A DNA stretch of 64,000 nucleotides from DATMRF01 sp035566435. GTDB lineage: Bacteria > Verrucomicrobiota > Verrucomicrobiia > Limisphaerales > UBA8199. Each line of letters begins with the position of its first letter. Position 1 is the stretch's first letter. The translations under genes and the position numbers were made by a program. The notes beneath the pieces were generated by a model. That model was given only the letters and a program-made list of their open reading frames with translations. It made no database searches and was not told where the DNA came from. Positions 15,683 to 24,703 of this stretch are shown piece after piece. The stretch spans positions 1 to 64,000 of the forward strand of contig DATMRF010000085.1 in NCBI GenBank assembly GCA_035566435.1, in the 5' to 3' direction.

Positions 15683-16076
15683 CCACCCGCTCTCGGCATG
15701 TGCAGCTTACGGGGAGTGGAGTCACGACCAGGGGGCGGGAAATGAGATATTGTTGCGCTGACTCGAAGTTAGTCGCAGTCGAAGTTGACGGTTGGGGTGA
15801 AGCCGCAGTCCACAGAGCGCGTCGGGTTTGGGGGGGCGCGCGAGGTACCGCAGGACAAGAGGGGTGCAGATAGCTACAGATGGCTGCAAATGGAGGGGCG
15901 GGTGTCGAGGGTCAACGTTGAGTGAGGATTCCAGGTTCGAGATTTGAAAGGGGAATGGGGACTTTCGGTAATCGTAAAGGATTTGACCTTTAGATGGCTA
16001 CCAGCACCGACCGCCAGCAACCCGGACCTACCGGCGAGCTACCGCCGACCTACCGTGACCTGGGGTTGAACGCTGC
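15683..16076. other. Non-coding region with phased repeats
   Basis: No gene is supported here. The stretch contains a decamer pair (GCTACAGATG, GCTGCAAATG, at 15872-15891) and then CTACCG-type repeats at 15999-16060 leading up to the next gene. The G-rich segment around 15826-15842 is low complexity. This region is the compositional twin of 600-780. Confidence 0.6.
15999..16060. repeat. Inverse-orientation CTACCG phased array
   Basis: TACC starts at 15999, 16029, 16040 and 16051, that is 30 bp and then 11 and 11 bp apart. GACC variants lie in between (16009, 16025, 16047, 16057). TACC is the complement of the GGTA motif at 625-773. The array ends about 16 bases before the glycosidase start. 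Confidence 0.6.
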
Positions 16077-18341
16077 TTGAACCGGTTCCTCTACTTCACA
16101 TTTAAAAATCAAAAATTTGTTGCCCGCGACCCTGTCCTCCGCTATCCCCGTCCCATTACTCGCAAACACATACTCGCGCTTGCCTACACGCTTTGGACTG
16201 CGTTGGCCTCGTTGGCCGCAGGCGAAGACCTAGCGCTGACCATCCAAGCCAACGTTATGGTCGAGGCGACCTTCAGCGCAACTCGCACCTACCTGGACCC
16301 GTTTAACGAGCTCACTCTGGACGTGGTATTCAGCGAGCCGCGAGGAGGTGAACTGCGGGTCCCGGCTTTTTGGGCCAGCAGCAACGTGTGGAAAGTGCGC
16401 TACGCGTCGCCGGTTCCTGGCGTCCATCGCTTTCGCACCGAATGTTCCGAACCGCGCGACTCGGGCCTGCATGGCATCGCCGGCACAGTAACGGTTCATC
16501 CGTACACCGGCAGCAACCCGCTTTATGCGCATGGGCCCTTGCGCGTCGCCGCCGGCTCCCGATACCTCGAGCACCTGGATCACACGCCTTTTTTCTGGCT
16601 GGCCGACACCTGGTGGATGGGGCTTTGCCATCGGCTCCACTGGCCTGAGGAGTTCCGCACGCTGGCTGCCGACCGGAAGGAGAAAGGCTTCAACGTCATC
16701 CAAATTGTCGCCGGCCTTTATCCCGACATGCCGCCGTTCGATCCGCGTGGCGCCAACGAAGCGGGGTACCCCTGGGAAACCAACTACGCTCGCATCCGGC
16801 CTGAATATTTCAACGCCGCAGACCAACGCCTTGGCTACCTAGTTGACCAGGGATTCACGCCCTGCATCGTGGGCGCCTGGGGCTATTTCCTGCCACGGAT
16901 GGGTATGGATAAGATGAAAGCGCACTGGCGCTATCTCATCGCGCGGTACGGCGCCTGGCCGGTAGCGTGGTGCGCAGCGGGCGAGGCGAACCTGCCATGG
17001 TATCTGGCACCCGGGTTCCCCTACGATGACCGCCAGCAAGTGCGCGGTTGGACCGAGGTCATGCGCTATATTCGCGCGACCGACCCCTTTCACCGGCCGC
17101 TGACGGTGCATCCGACCGCCATTCGCCACTACACCGCCCGCCATGCAACCGACGACCCCGCGTTGCTCGATTTCGACTTGCTGCAGACGTCGCACGGTCA
17201 ACGCGATGGCGTGCCGCTGACCGTAAAGGCCGTGCGGGAATCTTACGCCGCTACGCCGCGGATGCCCGTCATCGATGGGGAGGCCAGCTACGAAATGTTG
17301 GGCGACAGCCTTCCTACGGAGTGGACCCGGTGCATGTTTTGGCTATGCCTTATGAACGGCGCGGCCGGCCACACTTACGGCGCCAACGGCATCTGGCAAT
17401 GCAATCGCCCGGGCGAACCGCATGGCAAATCGCCGCACGGCGGCAGCTACGGCAACATTCCGTGGAACGAGGCCATGCATTTGCCAGGCTCGCGTCAGAT
17501 GGGCCTGGCCAAAGCGTTTCTCGAACAATACCCCTGGCAACGTTTCGAGCCGCACCCGGAGTGGGCGGTTTGCCAGAAGGAACCGTCGCTTCGCCTGGGT
17601 GGATGTGCCTGGATTTGGTTCCCGGAAGGCGACCCGGCCAAGGACGCCCCCGCCGCGAAACGCTACTTTCGCCACAGCTTCACTTTGCCCGCAGGCAAAA
17701 CCATCGAGCGCGCCAGCCTTTGGGCCTCGGGCGATGACTGGTGCGCCGTCAAGCTCAACGGGCTGACGCTTGGCGCCTGTGAAGACTGGCGTTACGGCCG
17801 CCAATTCGATGAGCTCGCTCGGCTGCTGAAAAGCGGCACGAACCTTCTGGCACTCGTCGCTGAAAACAAGCCAACCACCCTCTTAGCCAATCCCGCCGGC
17901 TTGCTTGCCTGCATGGAAATCCGGCTTGCCGACGGTGAAACGCGGCGCTTCGCCACCGACGATACCTGGCTCTGCGCGACTAACGAGTTGGCAAATTGGG
18001 ACGCCGCTGCCTTTGACGACCATGCCTGGGTCCAGGCTATGGTGCTTGGCCGCTATGGCGATGGACCGTGGGGCCGCGTCGGCCGGCCAAACGACGATGT
18101 GCTCGAGCCGCAGGCCGCCGGTATCCCTGGCCAGGTGCGGATTATTTACGTGCCCGAGAGTCGTTCAATCGAAGTTGGCAACCTCGGCCCGCAGGCTCAA
18201 TACAAAGCAACTTATTTCGACCCGGTCACCGGCGAAGAGAAATCCCTTGGCGCGCTCCAAGCCGACCATCGCGGCGCATGGCGATGCCCGCCCCCATCAG
18301 GCCAGAACCACGATTGGGTTCTTGTCTTGGAAAACCGTTGA
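16077..18341 (+). CDS. GH140-like (DUF5060/DUF4038) secreted glycoside hydrolase
   Basis: The 754-residue protein has a hydrophobic export signal near residues 33-48 and then a DUF5060-type beta sandwich (about 55-145). A DUF4038 'apiosidase-like' TIM barrel follows (about 150-480, opening with 'YLEHLDHTPFFWLADTWWM'). Two glutamates suit the retaining clan GH-A pair: Glu303 in 'WCAAGEANLPW' and Glu402 in 'VIDGEASYE'. A galactose-binding-like beta domain (about 520-640) and a small C-terminal sandwich complete it. It probably cleaves plant or algal side-chain sugars such as apiose in rhamnogalacturonan II. The frame has no ATG before residue 60; the TTG at 16077 is the best start but is weakly supported. 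Confidence 0.82.
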   Translation: MNRFLYFTFKNQKFVARDPVLRYPRPITRKHILALAYTLWTALASLAAGEDLALTIQANVMVEATFSATRTYLDPFNELTLDVVFSEPRGGELRVPAFWASSNVWKVRYASPVPGVHRFRTECSEPRDSGLHGIAGTVTVHPYTGSNPLYAHGPLRVAAGSRYLEHLDHTPFFWLADTWWMGLCHRLHWPEEFRTLAADRKEKGFNVIQIVAGLYPDMPPFDPRGANEAGYPWETNYARIRPEYFNAADQRLGYLVDQGFTPCIVGAWGYFLPRMGMDKMKAHWRYLIARYGAWPVAWCAAGEANLPWYLAPGFPYDDRQQVRGWTEVMRYIRATDPFHRPLTVHPTAIRHYTARHATDDPALLDFDLLQTSHGQRDGVPLTVKAVRESYAATPRMPVIDGEASYEMLGDSLPTEWTRCMFWLCLMNGAAGHTYGANGIWQCNRPGEPHGKSPHGGSYGNIPWNEAMHLPGSRQMGLAKAFLEQYPWQRFEPHPEWAVCQKEPSLRLGGCAWIWFPEGDPAKDAPAAKRYFRHSFTLPAGKTIERASLWASGDDWCAVKLNGLTLGACEDWRYGRQFDELARLLKSGTNLLALVAENKPTTLLANPAGLLACMEIRLADGETRRFATDDTWLCATNELANWDAAAFDDHAWVQAMVLGRYGDGPWGRVGRPNDDVLEPQAAGIPGQVRIIYVPESRSIEVGNLGPQAQYKATYFDPVTGEEKSLGALQADHRGAWRCPPPSGQNHDWVLVLENR

Positions 18342-18348
18342 GCAGCGC

Positions 18349-18369
18349 GACGCACGATGCACCACGCAT
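18349..18369. repeat. Three heptamers (GACGCAC, GATGCAC, CACGCAT)
   Basis: A short heptamer-phased run lies between the glycosidase stop and the ada start. It is one of several arrays of the same unit length at gene borders in this window. Confidence 0.5.
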
Positions 18370-18431
18370 CGCGTTTCACGCCGGCAAGCTGGTGTCGCTT
18401 TTTCGGTGGAACGGTATGCTAAGTTGTTTAA

Positions 18432-19595
18432 ATGAAGATGAATGATTTAGGGACGCTCTGGCCAACGGGGGAAGAGATGGAGCGCGCCTTCGCCACGAAG
18501 GATGTCGGCTACGACGGGGTGTTCTATGTCGCAGTGCGAACGACCGGGATCTTTTGCCGGCCTTCGTGCCCGTCCCGGCCCAAACTTGAGAACGTGGAGT
18601 TTTTCCTTTCGGTGAAGGACTGCTTGTTTGCGGGCTATCGTCCGTGCAAGCGCTGCCATCCGTTGGAGGTAAACGGAAAGCCGCCGGATTGGGCGCGAGA
18701 ACTGATTTCGCGAGTGGAGGCTGAACCTGACGCCCTCCTCAAAGCGGCAGACCTGCGCGCGCTGGGCATCACGCCAGAACGCGCCCGGCGGTGGTTCCAA
18801 CAACATTATGGCATGAGCTTCGCGGCCTGGTGCCGGGGCAACCGGCTCGCGGGGGCGTTCATGCGCATCCGCGAGGGCGCCACTCTGGACGACGCAGCGT
18901 TCGAAAGCGGCTTCCAATCCCAAAGCGGGTTCCGCGACGCGTTCGCGCGGGTGTTCGGCGATGCGCCTGGCCGCAGTCGCCACGATGGCGACCTCGTGGT
19001 GATTGCGATGATCGAGACCGCGCTGGGACCTCTCCTCGCCGGGGCGACCGACCAGGGAATCAACTTCCTGGAATACACCGACCGCCGAATGCTCGAGCAC
19101 AATTTGAAAACGATGCGCCGCCGGTTCGGCTGCGCGATTGTTCCAGGCCAGCACCCCGTGCTCGAACGTTTGCGCGAACAATTGAGCGAATACTTCCAGG
19201 GCGGCCGGCGGGAGTTCGCGCTACCGCTGGCTTCACGCGGCACGCCATTTCAGGACAAAGTCTGGCTGGAGTTGCGCCGCATTCCCCACGGCCAGACCAT
19301 TTCGTACGACGAGCTGGCCCGGCGCGTCGGGCAACCGACCGCGCAACGTGCCGTCGCTCGCGCCAACGGCATGAATTACGTCGCTATTTTGATCCCTTGC
19401 CACCGGGTTATCGGCAAGGACGGAAGTCTTACCGGCTATGGCGGCGGACTCTGGCGCAAACGGCTGCTTTTGGAGCTCGAACGGACGGGCAAACTGCCGG
19501 GAAGCGTATCGATTCTATCGGGCGGTCCTCGGGCCGCGATCCAGCGGAGCCTTAGTTTGCTCCCTTCGTTTTGCCCGCCCGGTTTCCCTTCTTAA
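18432..19595 (+). CDS. ada: Bifunctional Ada: methylphosphotriester and O6-alkylguanine repair, regulator
   Basis: The 387-residue protein has all Ada modules. The N-terminal zinc domain carries Cys42, Cys46, Cys72 and Cys75, of which Cys42 should take methyl groups from DNA phosphotriesters. An AraC-type helix-turn-helix region follows (about 90-180). The C-terminal alkyltransferase has the I-P-C323-H-R-V active site. Methylation would switch it into an activator of its own regulon, as in E. coli. The roughly 30-residue tail after residue 355 is not part of the family core and overlaps the end of dnaB by four bases in convergent orientation. The start could be the ATG at 18432 or the one two codons later. 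Confidence 0.93.
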   Translation: MKMNDLGTLWPTGEEMERAFATKDVGYDGVFYVAVRTTGIFCRPSCPSRPKLENVEFFLSVKDCLFAGYRPCKRCHPLEVNGKPPDWARELISRVEAEPDALLKAADLRALGITPERARRWFQQHYGMSFAAWCRGNRLAGAFMRIREGATLDDAAFESGFQSQSGFRDAFARVFGDAPGRSRHDGDLVVIAMIETALGPLLAGATDQGINFLEYTDRRMLEHNLKTMRRRFGCAIVPGQHPVLERLREQLSEYFQGGRREFALPLASRGTPFQDKVWLELRRIPHGQTISYDELARRVGQPTAQRAVARANGMNYVAILIPCHRVIGKDGSLTGYGGGLWRKRLLLELERTGKLPGSVSILSGGPRAAIQRSLSLLPSFCPPGFPS

Positions 19596-21058
19596 CCGGG
19601 CACATCCTCGTCGCTCACTTTCGCGACGCTTTCGAATCTCGTGAGTGACCGCTGAAAAACCAGGTGCACGTCGCCGGTCGGACCGTTTCGCTGTTTTGCT
19701 ACCAGCAGGTTTATGAGGACCGTGTCCTGGCTCAGCGCATCGTCGTCGCTCTCCCGCCGCTTCGTGGGATCGTCGGGGTCTGCCCGATACAGCAACCCGA
19801 CAAGGTCGGCGTCCTGCTCGATGCTGCCTGATTCGCGCAAGTCTGCCAGGTTCGGCTTACGGCTCTTGTCCTTTTCGAAGTCGCGGTTCAATTGGCTCAG
19901 AACGATAATAGGAACCTTCAGTTCTTTGGCCAGGGCCTTGATCCCGCTGGATATATCTGCGATTTCCTGCTGCCGGTTCTCGGCGCGGCGTGCCGTCGAA
20001 TGGAGAAGCTGCAAGTAATCAACGACAAACAGCTTGATGCCGTGCTGCTGGTGGAGCCGGCGCGCTTTGGCCCTCAATTGTAATATCGAAAGGCCCGAGG
20101 TGTCGTCGATGAACAGCGGCGCGCGAGCGAGGGTGCCGGCAGCGGTGGTCAGCTTCACAAAATCCTGTTCTGCCAGGAAGCCATCCCGGATATTCCGCAG
20201 GTTCACCCTGGCGCGGGAACAGAGCATTCGCAGCACCAGCGATTCCGCCGTCATTTCCAGGCTGAACACCGCCACCGGCAGTTTCTGGTCGAGCGCGGCG
20301 TGCTCAGCGATGTTCATGGCCAGCGAGGTTTTTCCGAGACTTGGCCGGGCGGCGATGACGACCATTTCGCCGCCATGCAAACCGCTCGTCATCTTATCCA
20401 GGTCGGTAAACCCTGTCGCCAGTCCGCTCAACTGCCCCTGTCTCGCATGGAACTGCTCGATGGTCGTGATCGCCTGGTTTACGAGTTGTTTAATGGTGTC
20501 CGTGCTTTCCTGGACTCGTGATTCGCTGATGCGCAATACGTCCCGCTCGACCTCGTCCAACAGCAGATCGACCTCGCCCTCGTAATCGTACACACGGCCA
20601 ACGATTCCGGCACAGACATGGATCATCCGGCGCAACAGGAATTTCTCCTGCACAATATCCATGTAGTAACTCAGGTTGGCCGCCGAAGGCACCGTATCGG
20701 GCAACGCCGAGAGATAGGCGATTCCGCCGACTTCATCGAGCAGGTGCGTGTCCTTGAGCCGTTGTTGGAGCGTGATGACGTCGATGGCTTCCCGTCGGTC
20801 GTACATTTCCATCAGCGCTCCGAAGATCGTCTGGTTCCGCAGGTCATAGAGCACCTCGGGGTCTCCTTTGAACCTCTCGATGCACTGCCCCATACAATCA
20901 TTGGGCGAGAGCATGACGCACCCCAGCATGCCCTGCTCCGCCTCGGGCGAGTGCGGCGGAAGCCGGTCCACCTTTGCAGGGCCAACCGCTGCCGTTTGCC
21001 TTCGGGCCTTCTTCAAATCAGGCGCCGATTTGACACTCTCTTTAACTGAGTCCAACAC
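19592..21058 (-). CDS. dnaB: Replicative DNA helicase DnaB
   Basis: The 488-residue protein has the DnaB N-terminal domain (about 35-140, 'PPHSPEAEQGMLGCVM'), a linker and the RecA-like DnaB_C domain. Walker A is A-R-P-S-L-G-K-T-S at 237-245; the usual Met before Gly is Leu here. Walker B is visible in 'IKLFVVDYLQLL'. 'LSQLNRDFE' and 'LADLRESGSIEQDAD' mark the later RecA motifs. No intein interrupts it. It unwinds DNA at the replication fork as a hexamer. A small membrane-protein frame overlaps its start on the same strand. Confidence 0.95.
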   Translation of the reverse strand: MLDSVKESVKSAPDLKKARRQTAAVGPAKVDRLPPHSPEAEQGMLGCVMLSPNDCMGQCIERFKGDPEVLYDLRNQTIFGALMEMYDRREAIDVITLQQRLKDTHLLDEVGGIAYLSALPDTVPSAANLSYYMDIVQEKFLLRRMIHVCAGIVGRVYDYEGEVDLLLDEVERDVLRISESRVQESTDTIKQLVNQAITTIEQFHARQGQLSGLATGFTDLDKMTSGLHGGEMVVIAARPSLGKTSLAMNIAEHAALDQKLPVAVFSLEMTAESLVLRMLCSRARVNLRNIRDGFLAEQDFVKLTTAAGTLARAPLFIDDTSGLSILQLRAKARRLHQQHGIKLFVVDYLQLLHSTARRAENRQQEIADISSGIKALAKELKVPIIVLSQLNRDFEKDKSRKPNLADLRESGSIEQDADLVGLLYRADPDDPTKRRESDDDALSQDTVLINLLVAKQRNGPTGDVHLVFQRSLTRFESVAKVSDEDVPG

Positions 21059-21240
21059 ATCACAACCAAACGAGAATTGTCTGCCGCGATCAAACCAGAG
21101 TTATTGAATCTTAGTGACAGGTTATTCGCAAGGCGGAACGCCTGGGATCGGTTTGGATGTTCCTGCTGTTGGACGGCGACTAGCCCGCAAACCAACGCCA
21201 CTAAGCCTGCTCCAATTACCAGCTGCCCAATCGATCTCAT
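21013..21240 (-). CDS. Small predicted membrane protein overlapping dnaB start
   Basis: From the ATG at 21240 the minus strand encodes 75 residues. A strong ribosome-binding site (GAGAGGAG) lies seven bases upstream. The N-terminus has one clear membrane helix ('LVIGAGLVALVCGLVAV'); the rest is basic and has no known domain. The frame overlaps the first 46 bases of dnaB in another register. Good spacing of the ribosome-binding site and the helix favour a real gene, while the overlap and the featureless tail argue for caution. It could couple translation to dnaB. Confidence 0.5.
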   Translation of the reverse strand: MRSIGQLVIGAGLVALVCGLVAVQQQEHPNRSQAFRLANNLSLRFNNSGLIAADNSRLVVMCWTQLKRVSNRRLI

Positions 21241-21485
21241 AAGTGCTCCTCTCGCAAGAACGGTTAACACCTCCCCGATTAAACAGGTCGGAAACGCCTA
21301 AGGTTCAATTGGGTTATTGTCATCCGGCTCGCGAAAGCCGCAGACCTCGCCGACCTTGCGGACAATGGCGCGCGTCCCGGCGTCCCTGAGTTTGCTGGTC
21401 GCGATGTGGCTTGCCTGACAGGCGGCGGTCGCTCAGCTTTGAATTCGGCGTCACAAATGAATCATCGTTGATGACATAACGAGAT

Positions 21486-22231
21486 ATGGAGCTGAACCTG
21501 CGCAATAAAGTCGCCTTCGTGACGGGTGCTTCGAGTGGCATCGGCGCGGCGGCGGCAATTTGCTTCGCGCAGGAAGGGGCGCACGTCGTGATTGGCTACG
21601 GAAAAATGAATCCGCGGCTCAACGCATTTTTGAGCAGGTAAAGTCCCACGGGGTGCAGGCGTGGCTCTGCCAGATGGACATCACGGAGCCCGCCAGCGTC
21701 CGCGAAGGTGTCAGGCGGGTCGCTTCAAAAATCACCGGCCTGGATGCGCTGGTGTTATGCGCTGGCAAGAACCGCATCAGTTCGATGGCAGAGATAACTC
21801 CGGAGGAATGGAATCGAGTGATTTCCGTGAACCTGAACGGGGCATTTTACGTGCTCCAGGCGGCGACCCCGCTCCTGAATGACGGTGCGGGGGTGGTCAT
21901 GGTCGCAAGTGTGGCCGCGGACACGGGCGCTCCGCGCCATGCCCATTACGCGGCGGCGAAGGCGGGTATGATTAATTTGGCAAAAAGTGCGGCTCGTGAC
22001 TTAGCCCCGCGCATTCGCGTGAACTGTGTCTCTCCGGGGGTGACGCTGACACCTATGGGGCGGGCGACAATGGAACGAGCGGACGAGGATTACGCGAAGA
22101 GGAAACTGCTCCTTGGGCGATTTGCGGAACCCGAGGAAATTGCCCGGTGGATTGTTCTTGTGGCCAGTCCGATGAACAGCTTCATGACGGGAGCAACGAT
22201 CGACGTGAATGGCGGCCGTACGTTGCGCTAG
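21486..22231 (+). pseudogene. SDR-family oxidoreductase, frameshifted
   Basis: From the ATG at 21486 the frame gives 'ELNLRNKVAFVTGASSGIG', the TGxxxGxG cofactor-binding start of short-chain dehydrogenases, and continues to 'EGAHVVIGYGK' before a stop near 21640. The rest of the enzyme continues in the next register from about 21604: 'NESAAQRIFEQV', the N-A-G-like 'LVLCAGKN', the active-site Tyr and Lys in 'HYAAAKAGM', and the C-terminal 'GATIDVNGGRTLR'. Adding one A to the five-A run at 21602-21606 would restore a 248-residue protein. It is either a real lesion or a homopolymer sequencing error; all other motifs look intact. Confidence 0.85.
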
Positions 22232-22519
22232 TCGTCGGGGGGATGACTGAGGCTCCAAGTTCAAGAGGAGATTGCTGACTACCTCGTTCCCCAGGAGGAG
22301 AGATGTTTATTGTGAGCAGTCCAGCTTGGAGAGACAGGTTATGCTGGATGTCGATGCTGGTCTGCTTTCACATTTTCATTGCCCCGGCGCACGTTCGTCT
22401 GTACCTCACACAAACGAACCCAAACCTGTCCGTTTGATGGCACGTGTTCTTTCGGCCACAGAGGCGTACCCGTTGGCCGATCGGGTCATTCTGTCGAACT
22501 CCTCCTTGACGCCGAGATT

Positions 22520-23359
22520 CTAGACGCCTTTTCGGGAGGAATATGTCCCCTTGCTGATGCGCGGCGGTGTCGCTTTCGGATTTCGGTTTTTCAGCGGGGC
22601 TTTTTTGGTGCCGATAAAGGCGTAGCGGGCGTGAGTCAGGCCGTTGACCACGGCGTTGAAGTAATACTTGAATCCGCTTGAGATGTTGACTCGTTTGACC
22701 TCCAGTGGCAGGGCCGCCTGCCGGAAGAACTCTCTGTAGTCGGAGAGCGTATAAAAGCGTTCATTGACGCCGGTGGCGACGAGCCGGGCGAGCATCCGCG
22801 CGCGCGATTTGATTTTGACCAGCGGCCAGACTGGCTCGCGGATGGCGACAAAGGTTCCTCCTGGTTTGAGCAAGCGTTTCACTTCCCGCAGCACCTGCAC
22901 GATGTTGGCGGCGTCGTGCAACACGGCCGAACAGACCACGAAATCAAAGTGGTCATCCGGAAACTCAAGCTTGTGGAAGTCCCCCGGCATTCGAGTAATC
23001 TTGGCAGTGTTGGCGTGGAGCGCGGTAAACACTTTGGGCGCTTGCTCTTTAAGCAGGAGCGGAGAAAAATCAGTGGCGGTGATCTCCACCACTTTTGGCA
23101 GCTTGGAAAGCTCGGCGCTCAGCCAGGCTCCGCCCGCGCCGATCTCCAGCAAGCGCCCGCGAAACTCAAGACCGCATTTTCGCGTCAGGAAGGGAATGAA
23201 TTTAGGCACATCCTTTTGCAACGACTGCAGCCAGTCGGCCTCCGCGCAAGGGGCCATCGCCACACGGGCCGCCGACTCGCGCAGCGCCACCCTCCGCTCG
23301 TGCGCATAACGCGAGAGGAATCCGGTCTTCTCCACGTATTTCGACTCGCTCGGTTTCAC
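22520..23359 (-). CDS. Class I SAM-dependent methyltransferase
   Basis: The 279-residue protein has a Rossmann methyltransferase core: motif I 'LLEIGAGGAWLS' near residue 70, an acidic end of strand 2 ('ITATDFS'), motif II/III 'FDFVVCSAVLHDAAN' and post-motif 'LLKPGGTFVAIREP'. This is the UbiE/Methyltransf_11 type, with an unknown small-molecule or lipid substrate. The last 25 residues (K-N-R-N-P-K-A-T onward) are translated from a heptamer run (TTTCGGA, TTTCGGT, TTTTCAG at 22574-22594 on the plus strand) and probably are not part of the fold. It stands alone, with tadA following downstream on the same strand. Confidence 0.85.
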   Translation of the reverse strand: MKPSESKYVEKTGFLSRYAHERRVALRESAARVAMAPCAEADWLQSLQKDVPKFIPFLTRKCGLEFRGRLLEIGAGGAWLSAELSKLPKVVEITATDFSPLLLKEQAPKVFTALHANTAKITRMPGDFHKLEFPDDHFDFVVCSAVLHDAANIVQVLREVKRLLKPGGTFVAIREPVWPLVKIKSRARMLARLVATGVNERFYTLSDYREFFRQAALPLEVKRVNISSGFKYYFNAVVNGLTHARYAFIGTKKAPLKNRNPKATPPRISKGTYSSRKGV

Positions 23360-23440
23360 TGGACTACGAACAAGGTAGGAGCCCGAAGCCTGGGGCGCAA
23401 TCGCTTTTGTCTTAACAGGTTCGGGAGGGAGAGCCGCGGA

Positions 23441-23986
23441 TCAGGTTTCGGGGGTGTCGCAGCCGGAGCGTTCGCCATTCAGCCCATTTTTCGAAGCCGC
23501 GGTGTCGGGCTTGTCCCGTCTCTCTGCGAAGAAAGTCTGAAGCAGGGCCCGGCATTCCGGTTCGCGTACGCCGTTAGTGATGCTGCAACGGTGATTCAAG
23601 GTCGGGAACTGCAGCAGGTTCAAGGCGCTGCCCGCCGCGCCGGCTTTGGGGTCGCTGGCGCCGAACACGACGCGCGCGAGGCGGACATGCACCATCGCGC
23701 CGGCGCACATCGGGCAGGGTTCCTTGGTTACGTAAAGCGTGCAATCGCTTAGACGCCAATCGCCCATCGCCTCCTCGGCTTGCGTGAGTGCCAACATTTC
23801 CGCGTGCGCTGTCGCGTCCTTGAGCAGCTCCACCTGGTTAAATGCCCTGGCGATAATGCGGCCGTCGCGGACCACCACTGCGCCCACCGGAACTTCCTCG
23901 ACCGCATAGGCCCTCGCCGCCTGACGCAGCGCTTCACCCATGAAGAAGTGGTCGCTTTGTAGATCGATGATTGGTTCGTCAGGCAT
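23441..23986 (-). CDS. tadA: tRNA-specific adenosine deaminase
   Basis: The 181-residue protein carries the zinc-dependent deaminase motifs H61-A-E63 and P-C91-P-M-C94, and 'NQVELLKDATAHAEMLAL', typical of TadA. It converts the wobble adenosine A34 of tRNA-Arg(ACG) to inosine. The last roughly 25 residues extend beyond the usual family end. It overlaps the preceding Nudix gene by eight bases, so the two are probably co-transcribed. Confidence 0.9.
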   Translation of the reverse strand: MPDEPIIDLQSDHFFMGEALRQAARAYAVEEVPVGAVVVRDGRIIARAFNQVELLKDATAHAEMLALTQAEEAMGDWRLSDCTLYVTKEPCPMCAGAMVHVRLARVVFGASDPKAGAAGSALNLLQFPTLNHRCSITNGVREPECRALLQTFFAERRDKPDTAASKNGLNGERSGCDTPET

Positions 23987-24596
23987 GTGGGTTTTTTTGA
24001 ATCTTGATCCTGGATTTTTGATTATCCAACACGGCGGTTAAGCCTCGAGCAGCAGCGTTGGCCGTGCCTGTCGCTTTCGCTCCTCGTCCCTCGTCACCCG
24101 TCGCTCTCGACTCTTCGAGGGTCCAATCGTTCCTACCATCGGGGCGGCAATGGCAGTGGGCGGCAAAAAAACCGCCGCGGTGCCGCCAAAACCAGGGCCA
24201 GACTTTTTCTCGATCCGTTTGCGGCAATTCCAGAGCGTGAAGCGCACGCCGCGCGAAGAATTGGAAACGTCCTTCGCGGTGGGGCGGAGGAACCGTGGTG
24301 AGCCTCGGCCGGACTTCGAACAGGAACATCAGCCAGTGGCTCTGGCCCTGGTAACCGTGCTCGCTGACCAAACCGGTCAGGTGCAGGTCAGCCGGCGAAA
24401 TCGCGAGCCCCAGTTCTTCTTGCGCTTCCCGGCACCCACAGGCATAAGGTGATTCGCCGAGCTCCGTCTGAAGCTTACCGCCACAAGGGCTCCACAGTCC
24501 CAGGTTGGGTTCTTGGGCCCGCTCCAATAGCAGCACACGCTCGCATTCGTCGAAACAATAAAGCAGGGTCGAGATCTTATAGGGCATTTTCAGCAT
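23979..24596 (-). CDS. Nudix hydrolase
   Basis: The roughly 205-residue protein has the Nudix box G-K-L-x5-E-S-x7-R-E-A-Q-E-E-L-G beginning at about residue 39, preceded by 'LGLWSPCGG'. It should hydrolyse a nucleoside diphosphate linked to another moiety, perhaps an oxidised nucleotide as in MutT. The true domain ends near residue 135. The tail is low in complexity because it reads through two heptamer arrays (24078-24105 and 23994-24028), giving endings such as K-S-R-I-K-I-Q-K. I chose the ATG at 24596; the frame begins at a TTG 42 bases earlier. It overlaps tadA. Confidence 0.83.
   Translation of the reverse strand: MLKMPYKISTLLYCFDECERVLLLERAQEPNLGLWSPCGGKLQTELGESPYACGCREAQEELGLAISPADLHLTGLVSEHGYQGQSHWLMFLFEVRPRLTTVPPPHREGRFQFFARRALHALELPQTDREKVWPWFWRHRGGFFAAHCHCRPDGRNDWTLEESRATGDEGRGAKATGTANAAARGLTAVLDNQKSRIKIQKNPHA
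23994..24028. repeat. Heptamer array (TTTTTGA type)
   Basis: The 7-mers TTTTTGA, ATCTTGA, TCCTGGA, TTTTTGA and TTATCCA occur in strict register. On the minus strand they encode the last residues of the Nudix gene, just before the tadA start. Confidence 0.6.
24078..24105. repeat. Heptamer array (CGTCNCT type)
   Basis: CGCTCCT, CGTCCCT, (T)CGTCACC and CGTCGCT form a 7-bp-unit array with one extra base at 24091. It lies inside the C-terminal tail of the Nudix gene. Confidence 0.5.
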
Positions 24597-24703
24597 GATC
24601 GCGGCCAATATCCAAGCCTCGAGTCTGTGGAGAAGCAAGCCAGCTTTCGGGGAATCGGCTGAGTTGGTTGCCGAGGGCGAAGAAAGTCGCAGGCCCGCGG
24701 CCC

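Noticed and set aside
22232..22519. Possible small gene at 22272-22523
   Set aside because: The translation has no domain or ribosome-binding site and runs into the methyltransferase end; I see only intergenic DNA with a short GTTCGT/ACGAAC inverted repeat.
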